NCBI GenBank assembly: GCA_023386155.1
Contig: JAEWKH010000033.1
Location: 1-9,612 of the forward strand
Length of the DNA: 9,612 nucleotides
DNA from: Pseudomonadota bacterium
GTDB lineage: Bacteria; Pseudomonadota; Alphaproteobacteria; Rhizobiales; Beijerinckiaceae
Reading direction: 5' to 3'
Shown: positions 1 through 7,807 of the stretch, in pieces
Layout: each line of letters begins with the position of its first letter
How positions within the stretch are numbered: position 1 is the first letter of the stretch
Position numbers and translations under genes: made by a program
Notes under the pieces: model-generated
The model's database searches: none
What the model saw: the letters and a program-made list of their open reading frames with translations, nothing else
What the model was told of the DNA's origin: nothing

Positions 1-517
1 CGTCGAGGAGGAGAAGCTGCGGCTCGGGCAGAATGCACGCGCCGAGCGCCAGGCGCTGCTTCCAGCCGCCCGACAATTCGCCCGCGAGCTGCTCGGCGCG
101 GTTGTCCAGGCCGAGCCGCCGGATGGCGTCGCGCGCAGCCTTTCGCGGATCGTCGAGATTGTAGATTCTGGCCACGAATTCGAGGTTCTCGCGGATCGAC
201 AGGTCCGCATAGAGCGAGAATTTCTGCGTCATGTATCCCACGTGGCGCTTGATCTCGGCCGATTGCGTGAGGATGTCGTAGCCGAGGCAGGTGCCGTGCC
301 CGCTGTCGGGCGTCAGCAGCCCGCACAGCATGCGGATGGTCGTGGTCTTGCCGCTGCCGTTGGGGCCGAGAAAGCCGTAGATCAGGCCGCGCCGGACCTG
401 CATGGAGAGGTTCTTCACGACGGGACGCCCGCCGAAGGATTTAGTAAGTCCCTCGACATCGATGACGATCTCGGGTTCCGCCGCGACGGGAGGGGGCGAG
501 GCGGCATCCGGGGTCAT
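1..517 (-). CDS. ABC transporter ATP-binding protein, YbhF-like (partial, C-terminal part outside window)
   Basis: Reading from an ATG at 517 down to the window edge gives 172 residues of a cytoplasmic ABC ATPase that would power an efflux pump. Visible motifs are Walker A GPNGSGKTT at about residues 51-59, the Q-loop glutamine in MTQKF at about 98, the ABC signature LSGGWKQRL at about 148-156, and the start of Walker B (LLLLD), which ends exactly at the edge. The GGWKQR form of the signature is typical of the YbhF/drug-exporter ATPases. YbhF of E. coli carries two tandem nucleotide-binding domains; only the first could be seen here, so single- or double-domain status is open. The start overlaps the stop of the upstream adaptor gene as ATGA (517-514) and has no good Shine-Dalgarno site, which implies translational coupling. 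Permease genes are expected to follow beyond position 1. The ATPase call is firm; the substrate is unknown. Confidence 0.95.
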   Translation of the reverse strand, partial: MTPDAASPPPVAAEPEIVIDVEGLTKSFGGRPVVKNLSMQVRRGLIYGFLGPNGSGKTTTIRMLCGLLTPDSGHGTCLGYDILTQSAEIKRHVGYMTQKFSLYADLSIRENLEFVARIYNLDDPRKAARDAIRRLGLDNRAEQLAGELSGGWKQRLALGACILPEPQLLLLD

Positions 518-1500
518 GACGACGGTCCCGGTTCTGCCGGGATGACGGTCACCGGCAGGCCTATGGGCAGGTCGATTCCGTCCAGGGGGCGCGCCTCGAC
601 GCGGAACACGAGCTTCGCCCGTTCCTGCTCGCTGAAGATCACGGGCGGCGTGAACTCGGCTTCGCTGGAGATGAAGCTGATGCGGGCCTGGAGCCCGTCC
701 TTGCAGCTGTCGCAGGAGAGGCCGACGACCTGTCCGAGCGCGATGGTGGCGAGCAGGGGCTCGGGCACGTAGAAGCGGATGCGGCGGTTGGCCGGCGGCA
801 GGAGCGCCAGCACCGGCTGGCCCGCATTCACCGTCTCGCCCGCGCGGAAGTAGACGTCCTGCACCTGGGCAACGGACGGCGCTTTCACCCGGCGTTTGGC
901 GAGGCGGGTTTCCGCCTGCATCAGGGCAGCCTCGTTTGCCTGCACGGCCGCTTCCGCGGCGGCGATTTCCGCCGACCGCCCGGCGATCTGCCCGGCCTGG
1001 ATCTGCCGCTGCACCTCGGCCAGCGCGGCCTTGTCCCGCTCGAAGGCGGTCCTCGCCTGATCGTATTGCGCCTTCGCGGCAATACCGCGCTCGAACAGGG
1101 TTTTCTGCCGGTCGAGTTCCGCCTGCGACAGGTCGAGCTGCGCCCTTGCGCGTTCCTCCTGCGCTTCGAGAACGGCGATCTCTTCGGGGCGCTGGAGCGC
1201 CGCCCGCAGATTGGCGAGCTGGGCATGGGCCTGCTGGAGCTTGGCGTCGGCCTCGTCGCGCTGCGCGGATTGCACCGAGGCATCGAGCCTGAAGAGGAGT
1301 TCGCCTTCTTTCACGCGATCGCTGGAATCGACGGCCAGTTCCTCGATGCGCCCCCCGTCCTCGGGGGCCATGAAGACGAGATAGCCTTCGACATAGCCCT
1401 GGAAGCGGATGCCATCATCCGACCGGGGCCAGAAGAACCAGGCGGCGGCTCCGCCCGCAATAAGCAGCACGGCCAGGACGACGAGCCGCGCGGTCTTCAT
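514..1500 (-). CDS. HlyD/YbhG-type periplasmic adaptor (membrane-fusion) subunit
   Basis: This 328-residue protein should link an inner-membrane ABC exporter to the periplasm or outer membrane. An N-terminal membrane anchor covers about residues 5-24 and is followed by WPRS. A barrel-sandwich (biotinyl/lipoyl-like) half-motif lies at about 35-75. A long alpha-helical hairpin rich in Ala, Gln and Glu spans about 76-205. The second lipoyl half (RVKAPSVAQV...GETVNAGQPV) is at about 204-230, and a beta-barrel region continues to the end. The EAEFTPP motif at 280-286 and total length match YbhG-type adaptors. A CxxC pair (C263, C266) sits in the barrel region. The ATG at 1500 overlaps the TetR stop as ATGA, with AAAGGG a few bases upstream inside the TetR gene. 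The 3' end overlaps the ATPase start. It is therefore the middle gene of a repressor-adaptor-ATPase operon. The family is certain; the transported compound is not. Confidence 0.95.
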   Translation of the reverse strand: MKTARLVVLAVLLIAGGAAAWFFWPRSDDGIRFQGYVEGYLVFMAPEDGGRIEELAVDSSDRVKEGELLFRLDASVQSAQRDEADAKLQQAHAQLANLRAALQRPEEIAVLEAQEERARAQLDLSQAELDRQKTLFERGIAAKAQYDQARTAFERDKAALAEVQRQIQAGQIAGRSAEIAAAEAAVQANEAALMQAETRLAKRRVKAPSVAQVQDVYFRAGETVNAGQPVLALLPPANRRIRFYVPEPLLATIALGQVVGLSCDSCKDGLQARISFISSEAEFTPPVIFSEQERAKLVFRVEARPLDGIDLPIGLPVTVIPAEPGPSS

Positions 1501-2144
1501 GACGGATGCCCTTTCAGCGCCTTTATCAGAAGGGTCAGATGCGCTTCCAGCATCGCCTCGATGTCGATGGGATCGAGACGCTGGAAGAGGCTGGTCCAGA
1601 GCAGGGCGACGAGCCCCGGCGCGATGGCGAGCTGCGGAAAACGCACGATCTCGTCGGAGCGGAACTCGCCGCTGGCGACGCCCCGCTCGGCGATGCCGCG
1701 CAGGATCCGCAGGCCCCGGACGATCACCTCCCGGTGATAGACTTCCGCGAGCTCGGGAAAGCGGCTCGCCTCCATCAGCAGGAGGCGGACGATGTCGCGG
1801 CGGCGCGTGCCGAGGATCTCCGTCCTCAGGAACGTGAACAGCGCCCTGAGCTGGTCCTCGGCCGAGACGTCCGGATCGGGGACCTTCTGCTCGAAGGCCC
1901 CGACGGGACCGCCGATCCCCGAGCCCACCAGCGCCTCGAACAGGGCCTGCTTCGAGGGCACGTAAAGATAGAGGGTGCCCTTGGCGACGCCCGCCCGGGC
2001 GGCCACGTCGTCGAGGCGGGCATCGGCGAAGCCCTTTTCCAGAAAGATATCGAGCGCCGCGTCCAGGATCGTCTGGAGCTTGGCCTGACGTTCGCTCTCG
2101 CTCCTCGCCGGAGCGCGCCGTTTCTTTCGTTCCCGGACCGTCAC
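1497..2144 (-). CDS. TetR/AcrR-family repressor of the efflux operon (GTG start)
   Basis: This is a 215-residue DNA-binding repressor. The N-terminal helix-turn-helix domain is about residues 20-70, with the recognition region VAARAGVAKGTLYLYVPSK followed by KQALFEALV, a classic TetR layout. The ligand-binding C-terminal half contains ASRFPELAEVYHREVI and ends LEAHLTLLIKALKGHPS. I chose GTG at 2144 because GAGGG (2149-2153) lies four bases upstream and a long basic leader (RERKKRR) then precedes the HTH. A longer reading frame from TTG at 2204 exists, but it would place the operator-like palindrome and the likely promoter inside the coding sequence. The stop overlaps the adaptor ATG, so repressor, adaptor and ATPase are probably one transcript. 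Autorepression through the palindrome at 2162-2183 is the simplest model. E. coli CecR plays the equivalent part next to ybhGFSR, but orthology is not shown here. Confidence 0.93.
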   Translation of the reverse strand: MTVRERKKRRAPARSESERQAKLQTILDAALDIFLEKGFADARLDDVAARAGVAKGTLYLYVPSKQALFEALVGSGIGGPVGAFEQKVPDPDVSAEDQLRALFTFLRTEILGTRRRDIVRLLLMEASRFPELAEVYHREVIVRGLRILRGIAERGVASGEFRSDEIVRFPQLAIAPGLVALLWTSLFQRLDPIDIEAMLEAHLTLLIKALKGHPS

Positions 2145-2161
2145 AACGCCCTCACGTAGTA

Positions 2162-2183
2162 AATGACTGACTGGACAGTCATT
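2162..2183 (-). promoter_or_regulatory. Likely TetR operator overlapping the efflux-operon promoter
   Basis: The sequence contains perfect 8-bp inverted arms, AATGACTG and CAGTCATT, separated by six bases. It lies 17 bp upstream of the repressor GTG. A TACAAT -10-like hexamer on the minus strand (2186-2181) overlaps its first arm, so a bound dimer would cover the transcription start. No convincing -35 was found. Palindromes with TGACTG...CAGTCA arms are common TetR-family sites. Binding by the adjacent regulator is inferred. Confidence 0.75.
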
Positions 2184-2304
2184 GTAACCGAAACCGGCTC
2201 CCAAGTCGAATCGGGTTTCGCTCGACTGAACTTCTTGGGGGCTGTGAGCTAGGGCTGGCCTGGTAGCTGGGCGCGAGGATCGTGGGACGTCTTTCGAATC
2301 CCTC

Positions 2305-2556
2305 TTACCGACGGCGGTGGCGAAGCAAGGTCCAGAGGAACGCGGCGGCGAGAATCACCAGCAGGGCGATGCCGACGGTCGTAAAAACCATGTCGGCGCG
2401 CGAGGCGCCGGCCGGCGGGAGCATGAGTCTGTCGGGATCCTCCCGGAGGATGGAGCGGTCGGCTGCCGCCTTGAGAATCACCGGCCGGTCTCCCTGTCCT
2501 CCGGAGAAAGCCGGAACGGCATGAAAGCCTCGGATGACGGAAAGCGCGACGGGCAC
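2305..2556 (-). CDS. Small single-span membrane protein, unknown function (83 aa)
   Basis: A GTG at 2556 preceded by an excellent ribosome binding site (AGGAGAGG, 2561-2568, four bases away) opens an 83-residue frame ending in TAA at 2305. The first 50 residues are soluble (MPVALSVIRGFHAVPAF..., then VILKAADRSILREDP-like polar sequence). Residues about 56-76 form one hydrophobic helix (MVFTTVGIALLVILAAAFLW), and the protein ends in the basic cluster RHRRR. This suggests a tail-anchored or C-terminally anchored membrane protein with the tail in the cytoplasm. The frame stays open far upstream, but only as the antisense of the ATPase gene; the ribosome binding site decides the start. It is divergent from the ATPase gene (201 bp between starts). 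I do not recognise the family. The strong start signal and membrane segment make it a probable real gene; an ATG start within the frame further downstream is possible. Confidence 0.68.
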   Translation of the reverse strand: MPVALSVIRGFHAVPAFSGGQGDRPVILKAAADRSILREDPDRLMLPPAGASRADMVFTTVGIALLVILAAAFLWTLLRHRRR

Positions 2557-2614
2557 CGATCCTCTCCTGCAGCGAGGTCTGCGAACGTCCTGCAAGTTAA
2601 TGACCCGAGGGCGG

Positions 2615-2634
2615 GCGGGTTTCGTAAAACCTGC
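2615..2634. promoter_or_regulatory. Imperfect inverted repeat in the divergent intergenic region
   Basis: GCGGGTTT and AAACCTGC form 8-bp arms with one mismatch around a four-base centre. The site lies 58 bp upstream of the small membrane protein gene and 123 bp upstream of the ATPase gene. It could be an operator shared by the divergent pair or simply a small hairpin. No confident -35/-10 pair was found on either strand. The rest of 2557-2757 shows no gene. Confidence 0.3.
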
Positions 2635-2757
2635 GGCGTCATGGCTGGGGAAAGCGTATTTCGCCTGTGGAGGACTCGTGTTTGTCCGGCACTTCCTTAA
2701 GCCCTGCCGTGTTAGGACCGGGCCGGGTAGGGTTCGAAGATCGCACGAGGGAGGCTG

Positions 2758-4302
2758 ATGAAGGTCGGAATCGATATGGGAGTGGCATCCTCCGCCCCCG
2801 GAGGACAATCGGCCCTGCTCGATCTGGAAGAGCTTCTGGCGACGCGTCTGCTCGTCCAGGGCAATTCCGGCTCCGGCAAGTCGCATCTCCTGCGCCGCCT
2901 TCTCGAGCAGAGCGCCAATCTCGTCCAGCAGGCCATCATCGATCCAGAGGGGGATTTCGTCACGCTGGCCGACAAGTTCGGCCATGTGGTGGTCGATGCT
3001 TCCCGCAGCGAGGGCGATCTCCAGCGGATCGCCGCCCGCGTGCGCCAGCACCGGGTGTCCGTGGTGCTGAGCCTGGAAGGTCTCGACGCCGAGGCGCAGA
3101 TGCGCTGCGCGGCGGCCTTCCTCGGCGGCCTCTTCGATGCGGAGCGCGATTACTGGTACCCGATGCTCGTGGTAGTGGACGAGGCGCAGCTCTTCGCGCC
3201 CGCGGCCGCCGGCGACGTGTCGGACGAGGCGCGGAAAGTCTCCCTGGGCGCCATGACCAACCTCATGTGCCGCGGCCGCAAGCGCGGACTTGCCGGCATC
3301 ATCGCGACCCAGCGCCTGGCCAAGCTCGCCAAGAACGTGGCCGCGGAGGCCTCCAACTTCCTCATGGGCCGCACGTTCCTCGACATCGACATGGCCCGCG
3401 CGGCCGATCTTCTCGGCATGGAGCGCCGCCAGGCCGAGATGTTCCGCGACCTGGAGCGCGGCCATTTCGTCGCCTTGGGCCCGGCCCTCTCGCGACGGCC
3501 GCTGCCGATCCGCATCGGCACGGTCGAGACCTCGACCCGCACGGGCACCTTCAAGCTCATGCCGCTGCCCGAGCAGCCGAAGGAAGACGCCCGCGACCTC
3601 ATCTTCAAGGCGGGCGAGGACGAGGTGGCGGCCCGTCCGGTCATGCCGCGCCGCGCGCCTCCGCCGCCTCCGGCCCCATCCACCAACGACCTCCTGGCGC
3701 AGCTCGCCCGCACCCGCCCGGCCGCCGCGCCGGAGCCCGAGGCCCAGGACACCGAGCAGTCCAAGGCCGAGCGCGAGGCCACCCTCGACGCGGTCCTGCG
3801 CGAGATCCTCGACGATCCGGAGGCCGCCTTCCGCTCCGTGGCCGTGCTCTATCAGGATTTCCTCGTGCGCTGCCGCATCCGCCGCGTCTCCGGCGAGCCG
3901 TTGAACCTCAACGCCTTCCGCCGCCGCCTGGCGGTCGCCCGCGCGGGCGTCGACACGGCCACCGCCGAAGGCACGGAATGGGATCGCGCCGTCGCCTTCG
4001 CGGCGGATCTCGCCGAGGACATCCAGGGCGTCTTCCTGCTCATCGCCCGCGCCGCCATGGAAGGCTCGCCCTGCCCGCCCGACGGAGAGATCGCCCGCGC
4101 CTGCGGCAGCCGCTCGCCCGGCCGGGCCCGGCGCCTCATCGCCTATATGGAAAGCCGCAACATCGTCGTGACCCGCAACGACCCGCGGGGCCTGCGCATC
4201 ATCGCGCTCCCGGATCTCGGCTGGGAGACCGGCCCCGGCGACCCCAACGCCTTCGAGGAACCCCAGGCGCCCGAGACGCGGGATCTTTTCGCGGTGGGGT
4301 AG
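2758..4302 (+). CDS. HerA/FtsK-like (DUF87-type) ATPase with C-terminal winged-helix-like region
   Basis: This is a 514-residue P-loop ATPase. Walker A is GNSGSGKS at about 35-42, preceded by a beta strand (RLLVQ). An IIDPEGDF motif at about 60-67 is typical of HerA/DUF87 motors. Walker B is MLVVVDEAQLF at about 136-146, and the sensor-like IIATQRLAKL is at about 181-190. These are hallmarks of the HerA-FtsK superfamily of ring ATPases that pump DNA or act on nucleoprotein. A Pro/Ala-rich linker covers about 291-330. A helical C-terminal part follows, ending in a winged-helix-like stretch (EIARACG...RARRLIAYMESRNIVV...GLRIIALP, about 444-484) that may bind DNA. AGGGAGG (2748-2754) precedes the ATG. 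No NurA nuclease or other known partner is adjacent. It appears monocistronic and divergent from the small membrane protein gene. DNA translocation is inferred from the family only. The TAG stop abuts the island boundary. Confidence 0.9.
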   Translation: MKVGIDMGVASSAPGGQSALLDLEELLATRLLVQGNSGSGKSHLLRRLLEQSANLVQQAIIDPEGDFVTLADKFGHVVVDASRSEGDLQRIAARVRQHRVSVVLSLEGLDAEAQMRCAAAFLGGLFDAERDYWYPMLVVVDEAQLFAPAAAGDVSDEARKVSLGAMTNLMCRGRKRGLAGIIATQRLAKLAKNVAAEASNFLMGRTFLDIDMARAADLLGMERRQAEMFRDLERGHFVALGPALSRRPLPIRIGTVETSTRTGTFKLMPLPEQPKEDARDLIFKAGEDEVAARPVMPRRAPPPPPAPSTNDLLAQLARTRPAAAPEPEAQDTEQSKAEREATLDAVLREILDDPEAAFRSVAVLYQDFLVRCRIRRVSGEPLNLNAFRRRLAVARAGVDTATAEGTEWDRAVAFAADLAEDIQGVFLLIARAAMEGSPCPPDGEIARACGSRSPGRARRLIAYMESRNIVVTRNDPRGLRIIALPDLGWETGPGDPNAFEEPQAPETRDLFAVG

Positions 4303-4310
4303 GATCCCGC
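4278..4310. repeat. Inverted repeat across the ATPase stop codon
   Basis: GCGGGATC (4278-4285) and GATCCCGC (4303-4310) are perfect 8-bp arms around a 17-bp loop containing the ATPase TAG stop. It could act as a transcript-end hairpin, although there is no T-run after it. The right arm is also the first part of the tRNA-Ser-like sequence, so the match may owe something to recombination at this site. Confidence 0.4.
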
Positions 4311-4321
4311 TCCCTCCGCCA
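4303..4321 (+). other. tRNA-Ser 3'-end-like fragment; candidate integration (att) site
   Basis: The 19 bases after the ATPase stop read GATCCCGCTCCCTCCGCCA. They fit the end of a serine tRNA: last T-loop bases (GAT), T-stem 3' strand (CCCGC), acceptor 3' strand (TCCCTCC), discriminator G, and CCA. No D-arm, anticodon arm or 5' acceptor strand precedes it, because that space is the ATPase coding region, so this is not a tRNA gene. Tyrosine integrases commonly duplicate exactly such tRNA 3' ends. Base composition drops immediately downstream, and integrase-arm-like repeats follow at 4384-4406. No second copy was found in the window, so the assignment is an inference. Confidence 0.45.
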
Positions 4322-4383
4322 TACCTTCTTCATTTCGAAAAAGACATTTGAAATCAGCAACTTAAGGGTGAAGTTAAAGGGAA

Positions 4384-4406
4384 TGCGTACCCAATGTGCG
4401 TACCCA
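4384..4406 (+). repeat. Tandem TGCGTACCCA direct repeats, possible integrase arm-type sites
   Basis: TGCGTACCCA occurs at 4384-4393 and again, identical, at 4397-4406, separated by ATG (13-bp period). It lies 62 bp downstream of the tRNA-Ser 3'-end-like sequence. Paired short direct repeats containing GTACCC beside a tRNA 3' end are, from my general knowledge, typical of arm sites bound by phage/P4-type tyrosine integrases. No integrase gene is in the window. Confidence 0.5.
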
Positions 4407-4544
4407 GACCTCGCTTTGAACTCAGCCCGTTAGGTGAAGGCAAGATATTCACAGATTTCTCTCACTCCCCCCCTCTCGACCACTCCTCAGCTTTCAGGGT
4501 CTGTTGAGCCTCGGTCCTCAGCAAGAGGACAAAGGGGCAGAACA

Positions 4545-5096
4545 ATGTGGGCCGTTCTCACTGGCGATTTCTTCTGGGGCGTAATCATCGGCCTCATCCT
4601 GTCGATTATAGGCGGCTACGCGCTGGCAATCTTCCAGACCAACTCACAGTCCAAAGCTCAGAAGCTGATCTTTCGGGACTTCAGTGTTGATACCGTGAAG
4701 AATGTGAAACAAATCATCGATGAGATGGATGATATTAGAAGCAGGACAGGCGCAATCCACCTCGACTTTTTGGTATTGATGGAAGTTGAAATTGGTGTCT
4801 TTGGCCGAAATCGAGAACACCTTACGAGGCTACCAGAAAAGCCGCGCGAGAGACTTAGGAAGCTACTAAATTCGATTGCTATAAAGCGAGCTGAGGCAGT
4901 AAACCATCTGACAGATTTCTATAGGCATGTTGAACTTGCTGACCAACTGCTTGCACAGGGGCAAGGACCGCAATCTCAAAGAGTTCGCAATACAGCTGAT
5001 GCTGCGTTGGCAAGCGCGAATAAGGCCGTTGATCAAATCGTAGCCGTATCCCAGAGCAGCACTTCGATAATATCGGATCTAGAAGGAGTGCGCTGA
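4545..5096 (+). CDS. Hypothetical membrane-anchored helical protein (island gene 1, 183 aa)
   Basis: I do not recognise this family. An ATG at 4545 with AAAGGGG (4531-4537) upstream gives 183 residues; the frame extends upstream to a GTG at 4434 but without a ribosome binding site and with an unstructured Ser/Pro-rich extension. Residues about 9-30 form one hydrophobic helix near the N-terminus (FFWGVIIGLILSIIGGYALAIF). The rest is soluble and mostly helical, with charged, heptad-like segments (about 38-65, 100-140 and 150-180) and no catalytic motif I can name. The likely topology is a single N-terminal anchor with a cytoplasmic helical domain. It is 34 bp upstream of the second island gene in the same direction, so they are probably co-transcribed. 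Codon use is foreign compared with the flanking genes. Its role is unknown; as island cargo, a defence, immunity or element-maintenance function is possible but unproven. Confidence 0.75.
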   Translation: MWAVLTGDFFWGVIIGLILSIIGGYALAIFQTNSQSKAQKLIFRDFSVDTVKNVKQIIDEMDDIRSRTGAIHLDFLVLMEVEIGVFGRNREHLTRLPEKPRERLRKLLNSIAIKRAEAVNHLTDFYRHVELADQLLAQGQGPQSQRVRNTADAALASANKAVDQIVAVSQSSTSIISDLEGVR

Positions 5097-5130
5097 GCCA
5101 TATTACAGCTATCCAATCCAAGGACTGAGA

Positions 5131-5643
5131 ATGAGCAGCGGACCTCTGAACAGCCACCAGACAGCAATCGAGAAGTATATAGATTTCCAACATGAGGAGC
5201 GTGGTAGAACGCTTGATGCTCTGAAGGAATATGGAAGCAGTACAATTCGTATGGCGTTCCTGCTGAATGGCGGCTCAATTATCGCTCTTCTGACACTAAT
5301 CGGGGCGATGTTTGGTGGGGAGAGCACACATAAGGCAACAGTGGCAGCGATGCTCGCGCAGGGACTGAAATTTCCCTTTATCCTCTATGGGAGCGGTGTG
5401 CTTGCAGCAGCATTTAGCTCTGGAGTGGCGTATCTAAACTGGAGCTTAGTAGGCGAGGCATACCTTAGCCCTACTGAGATTTACGGGTATCTGACTGGGA
5501 AGCCGCCAAAGAAGTCACGGTGGCTCTATTGGACTGCAACAGCGACGCTTTGGATCGCTATCGCCCTCGCCCTCATCTCTCTTTGCCTTTTTGGTTTTGG
5601 TTCATGGATAGTCGTAGACAAGCTAGCAGCGATCCGCATCTAG
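5131..5643 (+). CDS. Hypothetical small multi-span membrane protein (island gene 2, 170 aa)
   Basis: The ATG at 5131 is preceded by AAGGA (5120-5124), giving a 170-residue protein of unknown function. The N-terminal 38 residues are charged and helical (TAIEKYIDFQHEERGRTLDALKE-type sequence, cytoplasmic by inference). Three hydrophobic segments follow, at about 40-61 (MAFLLNGGSIIALLTLIGAMF), 81-104 and 132-161. The FLLNGG motif at the start of the first span resembles small uncharacterised membrane proteins I associate with mobile or accessory regions, but I cannot name a family. The loop between spans 2 and 3 is polar (SPTEIYGYLTGKPPKKSR). It lies 34 bp after island gene 1, implying a two-gene unit. 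Foreign codon use is shared with that gene. A short hairpin (GCATC-TAGC-GATGC, 5636-5649) spans the stop codon. Confidence 0.78.
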   Translation: MSSGPLNSHQTAIEKYIDFQHEERGRTLDALKEYGSSTIRMAFLLNGGSIIALLTLIGAMFGGESTHKATVAAMLAQGLKFPFILYGSGVLAAAFSSGVAYLNWSLVGEAYLSPTEIYGYLTGKPPKKSRWLYWTATATLWIAIALALISLCLFGFGSWIVVDKLAAIRI

Positions 5644-5810
5644 CGATGCTGCCAATGGACCCTGTCTCATTGTCATACTTCTGAATGGGTTGTTTGAGGG
5701 GCGGTCACACTGATTGCGGTAGTCCCTCGGTCTCCCCTGTGGTGGGCTAAGCCTTCAACTTCGTGCGATTGCCACCGCGGGGACAAAGATCGCTGCATCA
5801 TGCGTCCGCT

Positions 5811-5828
5811 ACCCGATGTGATTCGGGT
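5811..5828 (+). promoter_or_regulatory. Short inverted repeat in the exporter leader
   Basis: ACCCGA and TCGGGT are perfect 6-bp arms around TGTGAT. The site is immediately upstream of the AGGAGGA ribosome binding site (5832-5838) of the ABC exporter gene. It may be a small leader hairpin or an operator. Upstream, 5644-5810 contains no supported gene or clear promoter hexamers. Confidence 0.35.
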
Positions 5829-5850
5829 CCTAGGAGGACGAGACGCGCTG

Positions 5851-7704
<1,854 letters not shown>

Positions 7705-7724
7705 AGGTGCATTGAAGACAGGGC

Positions 7725-7734
7725 TTTCATGAAA
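7725..7734. promoter_or_regulatory. Perfect 10-bp palindrome between exporter and amidohydrolase genes
   Basis: TTTCATGAAA reads the same on both strands and lies 72 bp before the amidohydrolase start. It could be a regulator half-site or chance. No strong terminator hairpin was seen between the two genes. Confidence 0.25.
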
Positions 7735-7793
7735 CGACGCCTCTTCCGTATTGGCGCGAACCTGATATTGTGCGCCGGTCCCAGTTTATGAGA

Positions 7794-7807
7794 TATAATA
7801 ACGTTAT
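7794..7807 (+). promoter_or_regulatory. TATAAT -10 box directly before the amidohydrolase start, with overlapping palindrome
   Basis: A consensus TATAAT lies at 7794-7799, so transcription would begin close to the A of the ATG at 7806. A perfect palindrome, ATAACGTTAT (7798-7807), overlaps the -10 end and the start codon. A TTGTGC at 7768-7773 could serve as a -35 only with a long 20-bp spacer. No Shine-Dalgarno sequence is present, consistent with a leaderless transcript or with control by a repressor or activator at the palindrome. Confidence 0.45.

Larger units (their letters stand above)
4303..5780. mobile_element. AT-richer genomic island or island remnant (right edge approximate)
   Basis: From the ATPase stop to roughly 5650-5780 the base and codon use differ sharply from both flanks. 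Codons such as AAA, ATA, AGA, TTT and CTA are frequent here and rare outside. The left edge carries a tRNA-Ser 3'-end-like sequence and tandem repeats resembling integrase arm sites. The content is two small membrane protein genes in one direction. No integrase, transposase, terminal inverted repeat or matching right-hand att was seen. The right boundary is therefore set only by composition. The 4322-4544 stretch holds the repeats and the leader of the first gene; 5644-5780 holds no gene I can support. Confidence 0.6.

Noticed and set aside
2247..2268. AGCTA...TAGCT inverted repeat as a terminator for the small membrane protein gene
   Set aside because: Arms are only five bases, with a 12-base loop and no T-run; too weak to support.
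2557..3465. Upstream extension of the minus-strand frame that ends at 2305 (386 residues in full)
   Set aside because: It is mostly the antisense of the well-supported ATPase gene and has a low-complexity His/Gly/Arg-rich translation. Only the last 83 residues, after a strong ribosome binding site, look real.
2667..4433. Long plus-strand frame of 588 residues overlapping the ATPase gene
   Set aside because: Its translation is Arg/Gly/Pro-rich shadow sequence of a GC-rich gene in another frame, with no domain motifs.
5644..5780. Possible insertion-sequence remnant between island gene 2 and the ABC exporter
   Set aside because: The sequence is compositionally intermediate and its ends looked faintly IS-like, but I found no inverted repeats, target duplication or transposase reading frame.
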